A DNA stretch of 64,000 nt from Bryobacterales bacterium (GTDB lineage Bacteria > Acidobacteriota > Terriglobia > Bryobacterales > Bryobacteraceae): assembly GCA_020851555.1 (NCBI GenBank), contig JADZCM010000028.1, positions 34,967-98,966 on the forward strand, given 5' to 3'. The translations under genes and the position numbers were made by a program. The notes below the pieces were generated by a model. That model was not told the origin of the DNA, ran no database searches, and worked only from the letters and a program-made list of their open reading frames with translations. The number at the start of each line of letters is the position of its first letter. The stretch's first letter is position 1. Positions 43,501-53,568 of the stretch are shown here, one piece after another.

Positions 43501-43704
43501 ACGGGCCCCATCGTAACGGTACAGGCCGGATTGGGTGCCTACCCACAGGAAGCCCTCCGTGTCCTGCGCCAGACTGTTGATGGCCACCGCCTTCAGGCCC
43601 TGCTCCGGGCCGTACCGCTTGAAGCTGTAGGTCTGTCCCTGGGCGCCCTCCACGAGCAGCCAAATCAGGCAGCCCATACCGCAGCGGCGCCAAACCCCTT
43701 GCAC
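40594..43704 (-). CDS. Two-component-propeller sensor histidine kinase
   Basis: Membrane sensor kinase. GTG start with AGGAGGAG upstream; signal peptide in residues 1-23 (ending GAQG). Residues about 30-630 are periplasmic propeller repeats ([25 protein letters not shown], repeated as two seven-bladed halves), then a Y_Y_Y domain (about 640-710), one membrane helix ([15 protein letters not shown]), a coiled coil, HisKA with the phospho-acceptor at about residue 798 in [10 protein letters not shown], and HATPase with [17 protein letters not shown] and GGTGLGLAI. There is no receiver domain, so the partner regulator lies elsewhere. Such propeller kinases usually sense glycans, and the adjacent TonB receptor at 43761 fits that. 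Confidence 0.92.
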   Translation of the reverse strand: MQGVWRRCGMGCLIWLLVEGAQGQTYSFKRYGPEQGLKAVAINSLAQDTEGFLWVGTQSGLYRYDGARFEPVGNLETFLSMDVQSLAASPDGSIWAGTRRGLVVVRRTEARAIPLNPPAEVAGATCLDVDEQGRVYVASAAGLRRVSRIAAGVVRDEWITQQPVAGVYVEGGGVVWFGCASGLCRLEGEGRIVDLGKRLGLPSDSWSGVLTDPQGDTWIRSAQRLYVWRRGGRRAELVDAGRLPANITATRMRVLPGGRVAVPSEEGLALLAGRTWKLARPAAGFGRSSVADALVDREGSVWVATRGRGLYRWLGYGEWEAWTRADGLLHDTIWAVRRDPSGNLWAGTSLGVSMLPAGSSRWLNITRETGLPGSRARAIAVTRRGAVWAGTSPGGLTLLDGQGRIQRSFGPKSGLTEIVVEGIAEDPEGTLWVSTQGGLFRGVGPAGSPRFELEDVPGDARRRFYQPIVDSAGRVWVPSSAGLLLLERGTWRQIGSSDGLLDDSLVAVAEGDGCMWVAYQEPLGVSRLERTADAVRLKHYGTQDGMLTGKVYALATDRDGRLWAGTEAGVDVWHNGRWTHYGKDSGLIWEDCDINGLLAEADGGIWVGTSGGLSHYRPSGTAREAGAGALITEVLDGRQARRPFGEVRLPGPRRNLTIRFTSLSFRLEDSVGFRYRVAGLNNSWQETHQKQVELPSLPSGHFTFEVQATHPSEAVDPALARLSIKVAPAWWTRWWGAVLLAAAVSLSIRTLFLRRLRVMVARHKALEKAVADRTQELAEAKEKAEQASRFKGEFLAKMSHEIRTPLNGILGMTELALMTSLEREQREYLELTQSSAQSLLALLNDILDFSKIEAGRLVLENTEFQVEDCASDVLRLLEFLVRRKGLTLALEVDPEARQPLVGDPGRLRQILMNLVGNAVKFTQEGGIRVAVGPADEQPAGAGRLSLLFAVEDTGIGVPPDKMKVIFEAFRQVDGSTTRRYGGTGLGLAICHSLVELMNGQIWVESELGRGSRFLFTAEFGLAGITAGQPDATAAAG

Positions 43705-43760
43705 GGCACACTCCTCCTGGTGTCTATCGGCCGGAGGCGGAGGGATCCCCAGCCGGATTT

Positions 43761-46700
43761 GTGCAAAGCGGGACTCACGGCGCTGAGGTTGCGGCGGAGT
43801 CCGTGCAACTCGCCACCGAGAGCGCCGTGCGCGACGCCACGATCCAGTCCAAGCAGGTGACGGACATGCCCGTTCAGGGCCGCAACTGGGTGACGATGCT
43901 CCGCATCATTCCGGGCGCGATGGCGGCCAACACCCAGGGCGTGGTCGGCCGCGAAGCCGGCTACGACGGTCTGGTCGACTTCACGGTCAACGGCAAGACC
44001 GGTTCGACGGCTCAGATGAATCTCGACGGCGGCACCAACATCGACCACGGCGCGGACGGCAAGACCACGGTCACCGCCAGTTTGGAGTCCATCCAGGAGA
44101 TCTCGGTGCTGGCCAACAACTTCCAGGCGCAGTACGGAACCCGCCAGGGAGTGGTGATCAATGTGACCACCAAGTCCGGAACCAACCAGTGGCATGGGAC
44201 CGCCTGGGACTATCTGCGGAACGAGGCGCTCACCGCAAATCCCGCCTCCAACAACATGCAGAACATCCCCAGACCCCGCTACCGCTACAACTACTTCGGC
44301 GGAAATCTTGGGGGCCCGATCATCAAAGACCGCCTGTTCATCTTCGTCAATCACGAGACGCTCCGGCTCAACAACACGATGAACTCGACGCTCAGCCGCG
44401 TTCCGACGGAACTGGAACGCAAGGGCGACTTCTCGCAGACCCTGATGGCGAACGGGCAGAAGCCGGTGATCTACTCCCCAGGCTCACAGGCCGCCGGCAG
44501 CCCCCAGCCGATTCCCGGAAACATCCTTCCGGACAACCTCCTCTCGCCGGTCGGCAAGGCCCTGGCCAACGTCTATCCGGCGCCCAACTTCCCGAACGAC
44601 CTGACGAACAACTACCGGCTGGTCGGGGAAGCCTACGACAAGCGCTGGTTGAACGTCGGCCGGATGGATTGGAACATCAGCCCCAATCATCGCGCGTTCC
44701 TGCGGTTCACCTACGACTACCAGCACCGGCGCACCCCCAGCGCCATGCCCTTCACGTGGACGGCGAGTTGGGACCGGCCCGACCGGGCGCTATCAGCGAA
44801 CGTGACCTCCACGCTGTCCCCGACGCTGGTCGTCGAGAATCTTTTCAGTTGGCAGTTAGACTTCGTCCACGCCGGCATGTTCCTGTGGCCGGACCGCAAC
44901 ATGGTGAACACGAAGGCTCTGGGCCTCTCCGATTTGCCGCTGGTCTACCCCGTGCAAAACCAATACCTCACGGATCCCGGCTTCCAGTTCCTGCCGGAAA
45001 TCAGGAACACGGGCTTCTACAACTGGAGTTTCACCCGTTTCCCATGGTTCGCGAAGGCTCCCGAATACCAGTGGGCCAGCACCTGGAGCTGGCTGAAGGG
45101 TACTCACGTGGTCAAAGCCGGCGTTCAGGTTATCGTCAACAAGAAAAACGAGTGGGACAACAACAATTCGAAGGGGGTCTTCGATTTTGGGGTCAACACC
45201 GCCAGCCCGTTCGACACCGGCTACAACCAGGCCAACATGCTCACGGGTGCGATCAACCAATTCCTGCAAACGGGCAACGCCGCGGTCAAGTATTCGATGT
45301 ACCAGGATGTTCACTTCTTCCTTCAAGACACCTGGAAGATTATGCCGAAGCTGACGCTGGACTACGGGGTCCGTTTTTACCATGTTCCCGGTGAGCGCGA
45401 CACCCGGCCCGACATCACCAAGGACGCCGCGTTCAACGCCGGCCTGTGGGACCCCAAGAAGGCGCCCCGCTTCTACATACCGGATCCCACCAACACCAAA
45501 CAGTTGATCGACCCCGCCAATCCCGGCAGCCCGCTGCCCGCCAGTGTCTTCAATGCGTTGCTCTACTCGATCGTGCCCGGTTCGGGCGACGTGATGAACG
45601 GAGTAGTGGCGCTCAACGGCAAGTCCGGACTGGGTGATCCGGGCTTCTTCCTGCTGGGGCCTCGCGGCGGCTTCGCCTGGCAGGCGCTGAACAAGACCGT
45701 GGTTCGCGGCGGGTTTGGCATCAGCTACGGACGGCCCAGTATCACCCAGGCGATCAACATCTTCGAGAACGGGCTTGCCGAGCAGATCGACTACCGGATG
45801 ACCAGCTTCACCACGCTGAAAACCAGCACCGTGAGGCGCATCTCCCCGCGCGATTTCGGCGCCAGCGACCCGAGCACGAAGCAGCCTCCGAGGGTGTACG
45901 ACATCAGCTTGTCCGTCCAGCGTGACCTGCCGGGCGGCTGGCTGGTAGACGTGGGCTACGTCGGCAACCTCCAGCAGCACCAGTACATACAGTTCAACCT
46001 CAACGCTATCCCGCCGGGAGTCTCTCATCTGGCTCAGTTTGTGGATTCCCGCATCGCGGGGAACAACTTCGCCGGTACGGTAACGGCGTCGAATCCCGGC
46101 CCGCTTCCCGGCACCAGGAACGTCGACTCGAACCTGATGCGTCCTTACCTCGGCATGGGCGCGTTGAACGCCGCCACCACCGTCGGCAACAACCGCTACA
46201 GCTCGCTTCAGGTGACGGCAACGAAACGGTACAGCCACGGCCTGAGCGTGCAGGCCGTATACACCTTGGGCAAGCTGATCAGCGGCACGCAGGGCGTGGG
46301 GAATTTCTACTCCAACTGGAAACGGTATACGGGCTACACCGCCGACAACGACCGTGCTCAAACCATGACCCTGAATTACACCTATGAAGTGCCCAGCCTG
46401 GCCCGTGTCCTGGGCTGGCAGGGCAATGCCGCCGCCAGGCGTATCTTCGACGGGTGGGGCCTGGCTCACATTCTCAGCTTCATGAGCGGCAGGGCGCAGA
46501 CTCCCGGCTTCGCTCTCCAGTACGCCGGCAGCACCCAGGCCGTCGCGAACCTGAATTCCATCTTCACCGGGAGCCCCGATATCGCCGCCCGGATCGTTCC
46601 CATGCGGAATCCAAACACCAATGTCGACCGGTATCACCAGTTCGACACAACCGCGTTCACGCTGCCTCTGCTGGGAACGGACGGAACGGGCTCGCGCAAC

Positions 46701-47051
46701 TACTACTACGCGCCGGGGACCTCCAGCAATGACATCACCGTCACCAAGCAGGTGCCGATCCGGGAGCGGTACGGGATCGAGCTCCGCGCCAGCATCTTTA
46801 ACCTGTTCAACTCGGCGCGCTATCAGGACGTCTACACCAGTCTGAACTACAAGATGAACGGGCAGGGCTACTACTCCGGCTGGTCGCTGCTGAACACTCC
46901 GGAGACGCTGGTTTCGACGCTCCTCAAATCGAATCCGAATGCCACGGCCTTGGCGCAGTACAATCAATACCGCACGGGCGTCGGCAGCACAAACATGGGC
47001 AGCGTGCTGGACCCCCGGCGCGTTGAGCTTGCGCTGCGGTTCAAATTCTAG
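43761..47051 (+). CDS. TonB-dependent receptor lacking its N-terminus
   Basis: Oar-like TonB receptor of 1096 residues with plug ([45 protein letters not shown]) and complete barrel ending in LRFKF. The N-terminus is missing: the frame begins with [20 protein letters not shown], which aligns with the end of the carboxypeptidase-like domain of the receptor at 1-1904. The signal peptide and most of that domain, about 110-130 residues, have no coding space because the kinase start is only 57 nt away. As it stands the product could not be exported, so this is probably a recent 5' truncation or an assembly join. No ribosome site is evident before GTG 43761. The rest is intact, without stops. Confidence 0.75.
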   Translation: MQSGTHGAEVAAESVQLATESAVRDATIQSKQVTDMPVQGRNWVTMLRIIPGAMAANTQGVVGREAGYDGLVDFTVNGKTGSTAQMNLDGGTNIDHGADGKTTVTASLESIQEISVLANNFQAQYGTRQGVVINVTTKSGTNQWHGTAWDYLRNEALTANPASNNMQNIPRPRYRYNYFGGNLGGPIIKDRLFIFVNHETLRLNNTMNSTLSRVPTELERKGDFSQTLMANGQKPVIYSPGSQAAGSPQPIPGNILPDNLLSPVGKALANVYPAPNFPNDLTNNYRLVGEAYDKRWLNVGRMDWNISPNHRAFLRFTYDYQHRRTPSAMPFTWTASWDRPDRALSANVTSTLSPTLVVENLFSWQLDFVHAGMFLWPDRNMVNTKALGLSDLPLVYPVQNQYLTDPGFQFLPEIRNTGFYNWSFTRFPWFAKAPEYQWASTWSWLKGTHVVKAGVQVIVNKKNEWDNNNSKGVFDFGVNTASPFDTGYNQANMLTGAINQFLQTGNAAVKYSMYQDVHFFLQDTWKIMPKLTLDYGVRFYHVPGERDTRPDITKDAAFNAGLWDPKKAPRFYIPDPTNTKQLIDPANPGSPLPASVFNALLYSIVPGSGDVMNGVVALNGKSGLGDPGFFLLGPRGGFAWQALNKTVVRGGFGISYGRPSITQAINIFENGLAEQIDYRMTSFTTLKTSTVRRISPRDFGASDPSTKQPPRVYDISLSVQRDLPGGWLVDVGYVGNLQQHQYIQFNLNAIPPGVSHLAQFVDSRIAGNNFAGTVTASNPGPLPGTRNVDSNLMRPYLGMGALNAATTVGNNRYSSLQVTATKRYSHGLSVQAVYTLGKLISGTQGVGNFYSNWKRYTGYTADNDRAQTMTLNYTYEVPSLARVLGWQGNAAARRIFDGWGLAHILSFMSGRAQTPGFALQYAGSTQAVANLNSIFTGSPDIAARIVPMRNPNTNVDRYHQFDTTAFTLPLLGTDGTGSRNYYYAPGTSSNDITVTKQVPIRERYGIELRASIFNLFNSARYQDVYTSLNYKMNGQGYYSGWSLLNTPETLVSTLLKSNPNATALAQYNQYRTGVGSTNMGSVLDPRRVELALRFKF

Positions 47052-47062
47052 TCCGGGCGGCT

Positions 47063-47089
47063 GGGCAGCGGCCCGCGCGGCCGCTGCCC
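47063..47089 (+). terminator. Strong 11-bp hairpin after TonB receptor
   Basis: GGGCAGCGGCC (47063-47073) pairs perfectly with GGCCGCTGCCC (47079-47089) around the loop CGCGC, 12 nt after the receptor stop. There is no T-run, as with other end hairpins in this window. It separates the receptor from the ceramidase-like gene. Confidence 0.6.
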
Positions 47090-47141
47090 GCTGGCGGGCT
47101 CACCGGGCCACGGCGTCACATCCATTCCGGGAGGTATTCCA

Positions 47142-48548
47142 ATGCAAACACGCACGCTGATCGCAGGCACCCTGATTGTCTTTGCCGCCACGGCGGTGGC
47201 AACATGCGCCGAAGCCGGCCCTCTGCGGGTGGGAGCGAGCCGGGTCGAATTCACCCGGCTGGCTTCGGCTCCCGCCACTCCGCCGACAGGCAGGTACGAA
47301 CACGAGAAGCTCTACTTGCGGGCGATCGTGTTGGATAACGGCCTGGCGCAGGCTGCGCTGGTCACGGTGGACGGCAACGCGCCGGAGTCCCTGCCGGCCA
47401 AAGTAGCCGGGGAGCTGAAGTGCCCCATCGAGAATGTCATCGTATCGTCCACGCACTCCCACAGCGCCTACCTGACGGGGTCGCCCTCCGGCGGGCGGCC
47501 GGGAACCGGCGCGCAGCAGCAGCAAGGGCCTTCACCGCTTGACGACGTCGTGGTCCAGGCAGTGCGGGAAGCCAGGGCTAAGTTGCAGCCGGCGCGCATG
47601 GCTTTCGGCGCCGGCACGGCCTATCTCAACGTGAACCGGGACGCGATCAGCCCCCAGACGCGGCTTTGGACCCAGGATGCGAACCCGGCGGCGCCTTCCG
47701 ATAAGACCGTCGCCGTCATGAAGTTCGAAAGCTTGGCGGGAGAACCGGTCGCGCTGTACTTCAATTACGCCATGCACCCGGTGAATCTCTACCAGACCGG
47801 CCTGGTCAGCGCGGATTACCCGGGGGCCGCATGCCGCCACATCGAGCAGATCTATGGCGACCGGATGGTAGCCGTGTTCACGCAGGGGGCGGAAGGCGAC
47901 CAGAACCCGCTCTACCTGCGGGCGGGCACCGCCGCCCTGTACCAGCGGGGCGGACGCGAATACCGCGGCCAGCCCTTGGTGCGCGAGCCGGTCGAGGCCG
48001 AGATCCGGGACGGCGGCCGCCAGCCGGTGCCGTTGGACGCCAAGGCCGCCGAGGCTGTCAAGAGGGTCGTCGAGGCTCAAGGCGTCATCCTCGCGGAAGA
48101 GGTGCTTCGGGTGGCGCATAGCCTGCCGGCCGGGGCCGCCGAAGTCAGGATCTCCGGCGTTCAGAAGACCATCACCTGCCCGGGCCGTACGCGCACCAAC
48201 GAGGGACGCGAGGGCCAACCCGGCGCTTACACGGACGGACCTGACGTCAACCTCATGATGCGCGTGCTGGGGATCGGAACGGTGGGACTGGTAGCGGTCA
48301 ACGCTGAGATGTACAACGCGATCGGGCAGGGGCTCAAGGCGAAGTCGCCGCTGGCCAACACGGTAATCGTCGGCCTGGCCAACGGGCGCGCCAACTCGGG
48401 CTACGTTGTCACGGACGATGCTTACGGCCGCTACACGTTCCAGGTCCTGGGCTCGCGCCTGAAGCCCGGCTGCGCCGAAACCGCCATCCAGGCCGCCGGC
48501 CTGGAGCTTCTGACGCAGTACGCCACCGGGCTGACGGCGGGCAAGTAG
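47142..48548 (+). CDS. Secreted neutral-ceramidase-like protein
   Basis: Secreted protein of the neutral/alkaline ceramidase family, zinc amidases that cleave N-acyl amide bonds. Signal peptide at 1-25 (ending CAEAG). Family landmarks are STHSHSAYL (about 107-115, metal His pair), NYAMHPVNLYQ (about 208) and FTQGAEGDQNP. At 468 residues it is shorter than the 650-residue ceramidases and lacks their C-terminal sandwich, as is common for acidobacterial relatives whose substrate is unknown. GGAGG precedes the ATG. Its last 57 nt and the stop belong to a 62-bp repeat copied at 54245, so the 3' end seems to have been restored by an inserted element. Confidence 0.88.
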   Translation: MQTRTLIAGTLIVFAATAVATCAEAGPLRVGASRVEFTRLASAPATPPTGRYEHEKLYLRAIVLDNGLAQAALVTVDGNAPESLPAKVAGELKCPIENVIVSSTHSHSAYLTGSPSGGRPGTGAQQQQGPSPLDDVVVQAVREARAKLQPARMAFGAGTAYLNVNRDAISPQTRLWTQDANPAAPSDKTVAVMKFESLAGEPVALYFNYAMHPVNLYQTGLVSADYPGAACRHIEQIYGDRMVAVFTQGAEGDQNPLYLRAGTAALYQRGGREYRGQPLVREPVEAEIRDGGRQPVPLDAKAAEAVKRVVEAQGVILAEEVLRVAHSLPAGAAEVRISGVQKTITCPGRTRTNEGREGQPGAYTDGPDVNLMMRVLGIGTVGLVAVNAEMYNAIGQGLKAKSPLANTVIVGLANGRANSGYVVTDDAYGRYTFQVLGSRLKPGCAETAIQAAGLELLTQYATGLTAGK

Positions 48549-48553
48549 GCCCC
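48492..48553. repeat. 62-bp direct repeat, left copy (gene end, possible attL)
   Basis: This 62-bp segment is identical to 54245-54306 at 60 positions. The two differences are at 48501 (C here, G there) and 48546 (T here, C there). It covers the last codons of the ceramidase-like gene, and the second difference creates its stop, TAG here versus CAG there. Phage-type sequence begins directly after it on the minus strand. The pattern matches an attachment site in which the element carries a substitute 3' end for its target gene. Confidence 0.75.
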
Positions 48554-48884
48554 CGGGCAGATTCTTCGGCGCGCCGGCCGCCCCCGGTTGTCCCGCGGGC
48601 AGGACGATCTTGTTGTTACTGCCTTCCGGGAAGATCGAGGCCCAGGTGGCGCCGCCATCCGTCGAGACCAGGACATCGATGACGACCCGCACGGCGGGCG
48701 CGCTACCCTTGGCTTGGACGTGCCAGCGAGACAGCGCAGCCGCGCCGGCGAACGAGTACCAGCGGTCCAGCACGTCATTCCCAGTCTCCAGGTCGCCAGG
48801 GAGCAGGCAGCGCGCGACGAAGCGGCCCGAAGATGCCCCTCCACCCGCGGCCTTCGGCCCAACGGCAACCGTCCGGACTGGCAT
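48554..48884 (-). pseudogene. Phage structural ORF cut by the left junction
   Basis: ATG 48884 overlaps the stop of the frame upstream (TAATG). The product begins MPVRTVAVGPKAAGGG and continues with RCLLPGDLETGNDVLDRWYSF, VVIDVLVSTDGGATWASIF and IVLPAGQPGA, a phage-tail or fibre-like style. Past 48554 the frame runs into the antisense of the ceramidase-like gene, so its own 3' end is missing. I regard it as truncated at the repeat. The family is not identified. Confidence 0.6.
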
Positions 48885-50757
48885 TACTGGAGCACCACGT
48901 CCAGGTCGACCATCTCCGCCTGGTTGTCCAGGTCCACGCTGATCTGGGCGCCCTGCGGCACGTTGCTCAGCGCCAGGCCGTTGATGATGTTGGACTGCGA
49001 CCCATCCGCAGGGATGCGCAGCTCAAACCAGAGTCCGCCGTCTTTGTTAACCACCGCTTTCACCCGGCCAGGCCAGGACGGCTGCGATGGGCCGGGATAG
49101 ACCGTCTGCGCCGCAAGCTGCGTTTCGGCCAGCGTGTCGGCCACGGCGGCGGCGCCGATTTCGGCGTCTGCCACCAGGTAGAGCGGTGCATCCTTCCCGT
49201 CAGGCGCAGCCCACACGCGGAGCCGATCCACACGCTCATCGTCGGCCAGCCGTTCCGGCCCTGGTCGGCTACGGCCTGGAGCGAATGCTCTCCCAATCGG
49301 GACAGTTGCAGCCCTTTGGGGTCGGTGCGGCGGAGCTCGATGAAGGCCGTGCCGGACGCGCGCTCGGGACCGTAGACCTGCACCCCTTCGCCACCGGCGC
49401 CGAGGGAGAAGGGATCGGGATTCGGGTCATTGCCGAAGCTCGTCCGAGTGCCCAGGTTGCCCGGCCCGTGGTTGGGCTGCCCGTCCAGCTTGTGGCCCGT
49501 GCCGTAGGCTCCCAGCGGACCTTCCCCGACCACCCCGAGGGCGATGTAAAAGTCTCCCTCATCCCGGCCCGATGCGATCTTGGTGTTCACGGGCATGGGG
49601 GTGTTCGTGTAGATCTCCGGGACCACTTCGGCGTAGATCGAATCGGCGATCAGGGAGACGCTGGTGATGGTGCTGCGCCCGAAGCCCCAGACGCCGGTGG
49701 AGTTGTCCTTCACCCGGACTGCCTGCGGCGTGGCGAGGATCCCGCCGAAGTGGTTCTGCATGTTGTGGAACACGCAGCCAGCCGGCGTGTCGAAGCCCTT
49801 GTCGCAGGGCGTTGACAGATTGATGCCGCCGGCGGTGGCTGCCGGGCAGGAGACTCCGTCCTTGAACTCCTTCCAGCAGGTGCGGGAGATCTTGCGGCAG
49901 GGGTAAGGCAGGTTCAGCTCGTAGAGGCCGTCCGCTGCGGTGACCTGAGACGCGGGGCCGGAGTCCGCGGCCCAGTCCACAATGTCGCCCTTCCAGAGGT
50001 CGAGCTTCGTGCCGGTGCCGGCGTGGTGGAGGCTGAGTTCGATCTCCGCCCGGAACAGATCCACGTCGTTCGCCAGGTCGCGCATGACCCGGTCGGCGTT
50101 TCCGAAAACGAAGCGGGCCTCGTCGGCTTCGTTGCCCATCAACTGCGAGATCCCGTCGAAGTCCAGAAGGCGCGGTAGGTACTGCTGGTCGCCAATCCTG
50201 CATCGACGGTCGGAGACGTAGATCGTGGGGTAGTCCGGCTCGCGCGGCTGGATGCGAACGAGTGCGATGATCTCCTGGACCTGGGAGAGCAATGCGGCTT
50301 CAAGGGCCTCGCTCGGGAAGCGGGTCACGGTCTGGTTGAGCGGGTACTCGGGCGTGGCGCTCGGGACCTCGATCAGTGTGAGGCCAGTGGAAGACGCCGC
50401 ATCCGACACCATCTCCCACGACAGCGGCTCGTTGGCGAAGCGGCAGGTGTAACGGGTGAACGTGCCGTCGGGATTTGGGGCGTCGTAGTAGAAGGCGCCG
50501 TACGGCCCCTGGTGCTCCTCCCAGAAGTCGCGCAGCGCCTCACGCTCCGACTCGCGCATCGCGGCCTTGCGGAAGGTGAATTGCCGGGCGCCGTTGCCGA
50601 GGTAGAACCGCTGTTCGATCTTCGCGTTGCCGCTGCCAAACTGGTGCACGGCGACACTCGGAGCGCGGGCCATCCCGTACGGGTAATCGGTCACCAGCGG
50701 GAAAACAGCGCTCGGGACGATCTCGGGGATAGGGATGTTGCCGAGGTAGTCAGGCAT
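48884..50757 (-). pseudogene. Phage/GTA-type tail protein (DUF2460-like plus DUF2163-like), frameshifted
   Basis: Tail tip protein of siphophage or gene-transfer-agent type. The N-terminal 200 residues resemble DUF2460 proteins (ARQFTFRKAAMRESEREALR, WEEHQGPYGAFYYDAPNPDG, RFANEPLSWEMV). The middle has the Cys pattern of DUF2163/BR0599 proteins (CRKISRTCWKEFKDGVSC, CDKGFDTPAGCVFHN). The main frame passes into unrelated sequence at about 49241-49258. The true continuation (DDERVDRLRVWAAPDGKDAP to DLDVVLQ) is in the next frame and ends at 48884, so one base has been lost or gained there. In GTAs these are two genes; here they are fused. No ribosome site precedes ATG 50757. Non-functional remnant, unless the indel is a sequencing error. 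Confidence 0.7.
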
Positions 50758-50869
50758 TGCGGGAAAGTTTCAGGCTTCGGTCAGAAGTCAGCCACTACCA
50801 GAATGGCGAGTCGCGAGACCCTGGACGTGGCAGATCTTCGAGGTGGCGACAATGCGCCCTCAAAGTCGA

Positions 50870-50898
50870 TTGACAGGACCATCTCCATGTGTTATGAC
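50870..50898 (+). promoter_or_regulatory. Promoter of the secreted esterase
   Basis: A perfect -35 box TTGACA (50870-50875), a 17-nt spacer and TATGAC (50893-50898) precede the esterase ATG at 50983 by about 80 nt. TAAGGAGGA, a strong ribosome site, lies 4 nt before that ATG. This is the best -35 hexamer I found in the window. Confidence 0.6.
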
Positions 50899-50982
50899 TA
50901 CGCGACGACGGTACTATGTGACGCAGCCCGAGAGGCATGGTGGGCCCGGGCGTTGTGCACTTTTCTTTGTTAAGGAGGACTC

Positions 50983-52209
50983 ATGAAGCCGACGCTGCTT
51001 TTCTTGGTGGTGGGTGCCGCAGGGTTGTGCTGGGGACAAGCGCCACCCGATTGTAAGCCTAATGCCTTGAACATTCCGGAGGCCAAGTACCCCTGCATCT
51101 TTCCGGACAACCGCGTGATGTACCGCGTAATTGCCCCGAACGCGCAGTCGGTGCGCGTCGGAAATACGAACTTGACGAAGGGACCGGATAACATCTGGAG
51201 CGGTACCACAGCGCAGCCGGCCGTGGAGGGTTTCCACTACTACGGCGTCAACATCGATGGCGCCACTGTCGCGGATCCTTCCACCCGCACCTACTTTGGC
51301 TCCGGATGGTGGAACTCCGGAATTGAGATTCCCGCACCGGACCAGGAATTTTACCAGCCGAAAGAAGTTCCTCGCGGCCGCGTGAGTGAGCAGTGGTATT
51401 TCTCGAAGATTACAGGCAAGTGGCGCCGCTGCTTCGTCTATACGCCGCCGGGCTACGACGGAAGCAGGAACAAGTACCCCGTGTTCTACCTTCTGCACGG
51501 CTGGGGAGAGGACGAGACCGCCTGGTTCAACCAGGGCCGCGTCGACTTCATCATGGACAATCTGATTGCCGAGAAGAAAGCCAAGCCGATGATTATCGTC
51601 ATGGACAACCTCAATGCGGTCAGGCCCGGTGAAAGCGCGACGAGGTTCGCTTCGCGCGGTCTTGTGCCCGATCCGAGCGACCGCCCGGCCCCGCCCCCGG
51701 CGCCGCGGGCAGCAGCAGGCGCGCCCGGAGCCGCTGGAGCCCCCGGCGCGGCGCGTGCGGGCCAGCCGGCCCGCGCCGGTGGAGGAATGCTGGGCAACTC
51801 GGCTTTCACCGAGATGATGCTCACCGACTTGATCCCCATGATCGAGAAGACCTACCGCGCGCTTCCCGGCGCGGCGAACCGTGCGATGGCCGGGCTATCG
51901 ATGGGCGGCGGCCAGACCCGTAGCACCACCATGGCCCACCTCGACAAGTTCGCCTACATCGGCCTGTTCAGCGGCGGCAACATTTCGATGGCGGAAATCA
52001 AGGATCCGGCCGCCTTCAAGAAGCAAATCAAGGCCGTGTTCTTCGGCAATGGACAGGCCGAAGGCGGCACCGCCGCGAGCAAACCAGCTGCGGAAGAACT
52101 GAAGAAGGCCGGCATCAACGCCGTTTTCTACGAATCCCCACGAACTGCTCACGAGTTTCTGACCTGGCGGCGTTGCCTGCGCGAATTTGCGCCCCTTCTG
52201 TTCAAGTAG
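50983..52209 (+). CDS. Secreted CE1-like (feruloyl-esterase family) hydrolase
   Basis: Secreted esterase, apparently intact inside a patch of decayed mobile DNA. Signal peptide at residues 1-19 (ending CWGQA), an N-terminal beta-sandwich (about 40-115), then the alpha/beta hydrolase: YPVFYLLHGWGEDETAW (oxyanion region), AGLSMGGGQTRS (nucleophile Ser) and TAHEFLTWRRCL (catalytic His). An Ala/Pro/Gly-rich stretch at about 228-266 is an unusual low-complexity loop. TAAGGAGGA precedes the ATG, with a good promoter upstream and a 10-bp terminator hairpin after the stop, so it is a self-contained unit. It may be cargo of the element or an older resident gene. Confidence 0.88.
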   Translation: MKPTLLFLVVGAAGLCWGQAPPDCKPNALNIPEAKYPCIFPDNRVMYRVIAPNAQSVRVGNTNLTKGPDNIWSGTTAQPAVEGFHYYGVNIDGATVADPSTRTYFGSGWWNSGIEIPAPDQEFYQPKEVPRGRVSEQWYFSKITGKWRRCFVYTPPGYDGSRNKYPVFYLLHGWGEDETAWFNQGRVDFIMDNLIAEKKAKPMIIVMDNLNAVRPGESATRFASRGLVPDPSDRPAPPPAPRAAAGAPGAAGAPGAARAGQPARAGGGMLGNSAFTEMMLTDLIPMIEKTYRALPGAANRAMAGLSMGGGQTRSTTMAHLDKFAYIGLFSGGNISMAEIKDPAAFKKQIKAVFFGNGQAEGGTAASKPAAEELKKAGINAVFYESPRTAHEFLTWRRCLREFAPLLFK

Positions 52210-52215
52210 AACTCG

Positions 52216-52247
52216 GTGGGGCAGCACCTGTTTGGGGGCTGCCCCAC
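52216..52247 (+). terminator. Ten-bp terminator hairpin after esterase
   Basis: GTGGGGCAGC (52216-52225) is perfectly complementary to GCTGCCCCAC (52238-52247), with a 12-nt loop, 6 nt after the esterase stop. TCTCTCCT follows instead of a pure T-run. Confidence 0.65.
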
Positions 52248-52354
52248 TCTCTCCTGGCGCCGGAGTCGAACTTCGTCGAAACCGCGTCCGGGCTCTATTT
52301 CCCGGCGTTGCTCCAGCCCGTTCCGTCCAGAACGTCGGCCGTCCGAAAGCTGAT

Positions 52355-52651
52355 TCACCTCAGTTCAAGTAGTTCGACTTGCAGGTCCGACCGTGCCAGA
52401 TCCGCTGACTGGCCCCAGACGGAATCGAAGCGGACAGTGTACCGGCCCGCAGTGGCTTGGCGCGTCATATCGTAAGAGCGCTTGGGGACCGTCTCCCAAG
52501 GGTCGTAGAAGTAGAACGGCTCGGTCGGGCCCTTGCGGGCGTCGTAGAAACTCCGCAGTGCAGCCAGTTGGGCTGGCGTCAGACCCTTCGCTAATCGCCA
52601 GGATCTGCGGCTCTGTTCAGCCAGAACAGATCGCTGCGACTCACAGTCGCG
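52355..52651 (-). pseudogene. Phage DUF2460-like tail protein remnant
   Basis: On the minus strand the frame closing at 52355 encodes LTPAQLAALRSFYDARKGPT, EPFYFYDPWETVPKRS and YTVRFDSVWGQSADLARSD, ending LLELR. This matches in pattern the N-terminal part of the tail protein at 48884-50757 (ALRDFWEEHQGPYGAFYYDA), so both belong to the DUF2460-like group. Upstream the frame is closed by TAA at 52654-52652, next to the IS256 fragment, so the 5' half is lost. Two different tail remnants on the same strand imply a former phage or GTA-like cluster. Confidence 0.6.
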
Positions 52652-52664
52652 TTATTCGGTTTCG

Positions 52665-53415
52665 ATGATGGGGTACTCCTGTGAGCGCGCGAGCGCCCTG
52701 CACAGGCTTCGCGGGAGCACTGTCAACGGGGAGGTATTCTGGACGTTCCCGGGCATCGGCTGCGACGGGCGCAAGACGGTGTTGGGCCTTCGGGAGGGGG
52801 CGACCGAGAACGCCACGGTGGTGGGCGCACTGCTGAGCGATCTGGTCGAGCGCGGGCTGGATTTCTCCACGCCGCGGCTCTACATCCTGGACGGCGCCAA
52901 GGCGCTGCATGCGGCCGTGCGCCGGCATGCCGGCGAGGCGGCGTTCGTGCAAAGGCGTCAGGTTCACAAGAAGCGTAACGTGTTGGGCCATCTGCCGGAG
53001 GAGCACAAGCCGGCGGTGAAACGAAAGCTTCAGGCGGCCTATGCCATGGCGGAGTACGATGACGCCAAGCGTGCCCTGGAGCGGTTGCATCGGGAACTGA
53101 TGGACCTGAATCCGAGCGCGGCGCGCAGCCTGGAGGAGGGCATGGAGGAAACCCTCACCGTCCACAAACTGCGCGTGCCGGGCCAGTTGCGCCGCAGCCT
53201 GGCCAGCACGAACGTCATCGAATTGGCATTCTCTGTGGTGGACACGGTCTGCCGCAACGTGAAGCGCTGGAGGGACGGGGATCAAATCGAACGCTGGGTG
53301 GGCTCCGGACTGCTGGCGGCCGAGCGGCAATTCCGGAAGGTCATCGGCTATCGGCAGATTCCCCTGTTGTTGTCCTCGATGGCGAATGCCGTTTCCAGGA
53401 AACCGATTGCGAAGG
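52665..53415 (+). pseudogene. IS256-family transposase, 5'-truncated
   Basis: About 230 residues match the C-terminal two thirds of IS256 (transposase_mut) proteins: CDGRKTVLGLREGATENATV, RLYILDGAKALHAAVRRHAG, VHKKRNVLGHLPEEHKPAVK, LMDLNPSAARSLEEGMEETL and STNVIELAFSVVDTVCRNVK. The second catalytic Asp (LDGAKA) and the Glu (NVIE) are visible; the first Asp and the N-terminal domain are missing. The frame has no stop of its own and runs on into the antisense of tRNA-Arg. AACGGAATTCCGGGAA at about 53463-53478 may be the remains of the right inverted repeat. It is a non-mobile relic. Confidence 0.85.
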
Positions 53416-53490
53416 GAGCTGCCGTGGCGTGGCCTATGAGTTCCGAGGGCCGCTCACTTTCAACGGAATTCCGGGAAACCTCGAGGAGTG

Positions 53491-53568
53491 TGGTACGCCC
53501 GGCTGGATTCGAACCAGCGGCCTCTTGCTCCGGAGGCAAGCGCTCTATCCGGACTGAGCTACGGGCGC
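53491..53568 (-). tRNA. tRNA-Arg (CCG)
   Basis: Complete cloverleaf on the minus strand. The acceptor GCGCCCG pairs with CGGGCGT (terminal G-U), then A73 and an encoded CCA (53493-53491). D-arm GCTC/GAGC, anticodon stem CTTGC/GCAAG with loop CTCCGGA giving anticodon CCG, T-arm GCTGG TTCGAAT CCAGC. It decodes CGG. The 3' end faces the IS256 and phage remnants, a usual orientation for integration at tRNA genes, but I found no second copy of its 3' end in the window. Confidence 0.95.

Noticed and set aside
47532..48884. A single 450-codon minus-strand gene running from the phage ORF through the ceramidase region
   Set aside because: Only the first 330 nt look like protein of their own; the rest is antisense to the ceramidase-like gene. 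I keep only 48554-48884 as a truncated ORF.
49237..49260. Programmed ribosomal frameshift in the tail protein
   Set aside because: No slippery heptamer or downstream structure is evident, and tail tip genes are not known for it; a mutation or sequencing indel in a decaying gene is simpler.
53491..53568. tRNA-Arg 3' end as the attachment site of the whole patch
   Set aside because: I searched by eye for a second copy of its 3' end near 48554 and elsewhere in the patch and saw none; the 62-bp gene-end repeat explains the boundaries better.
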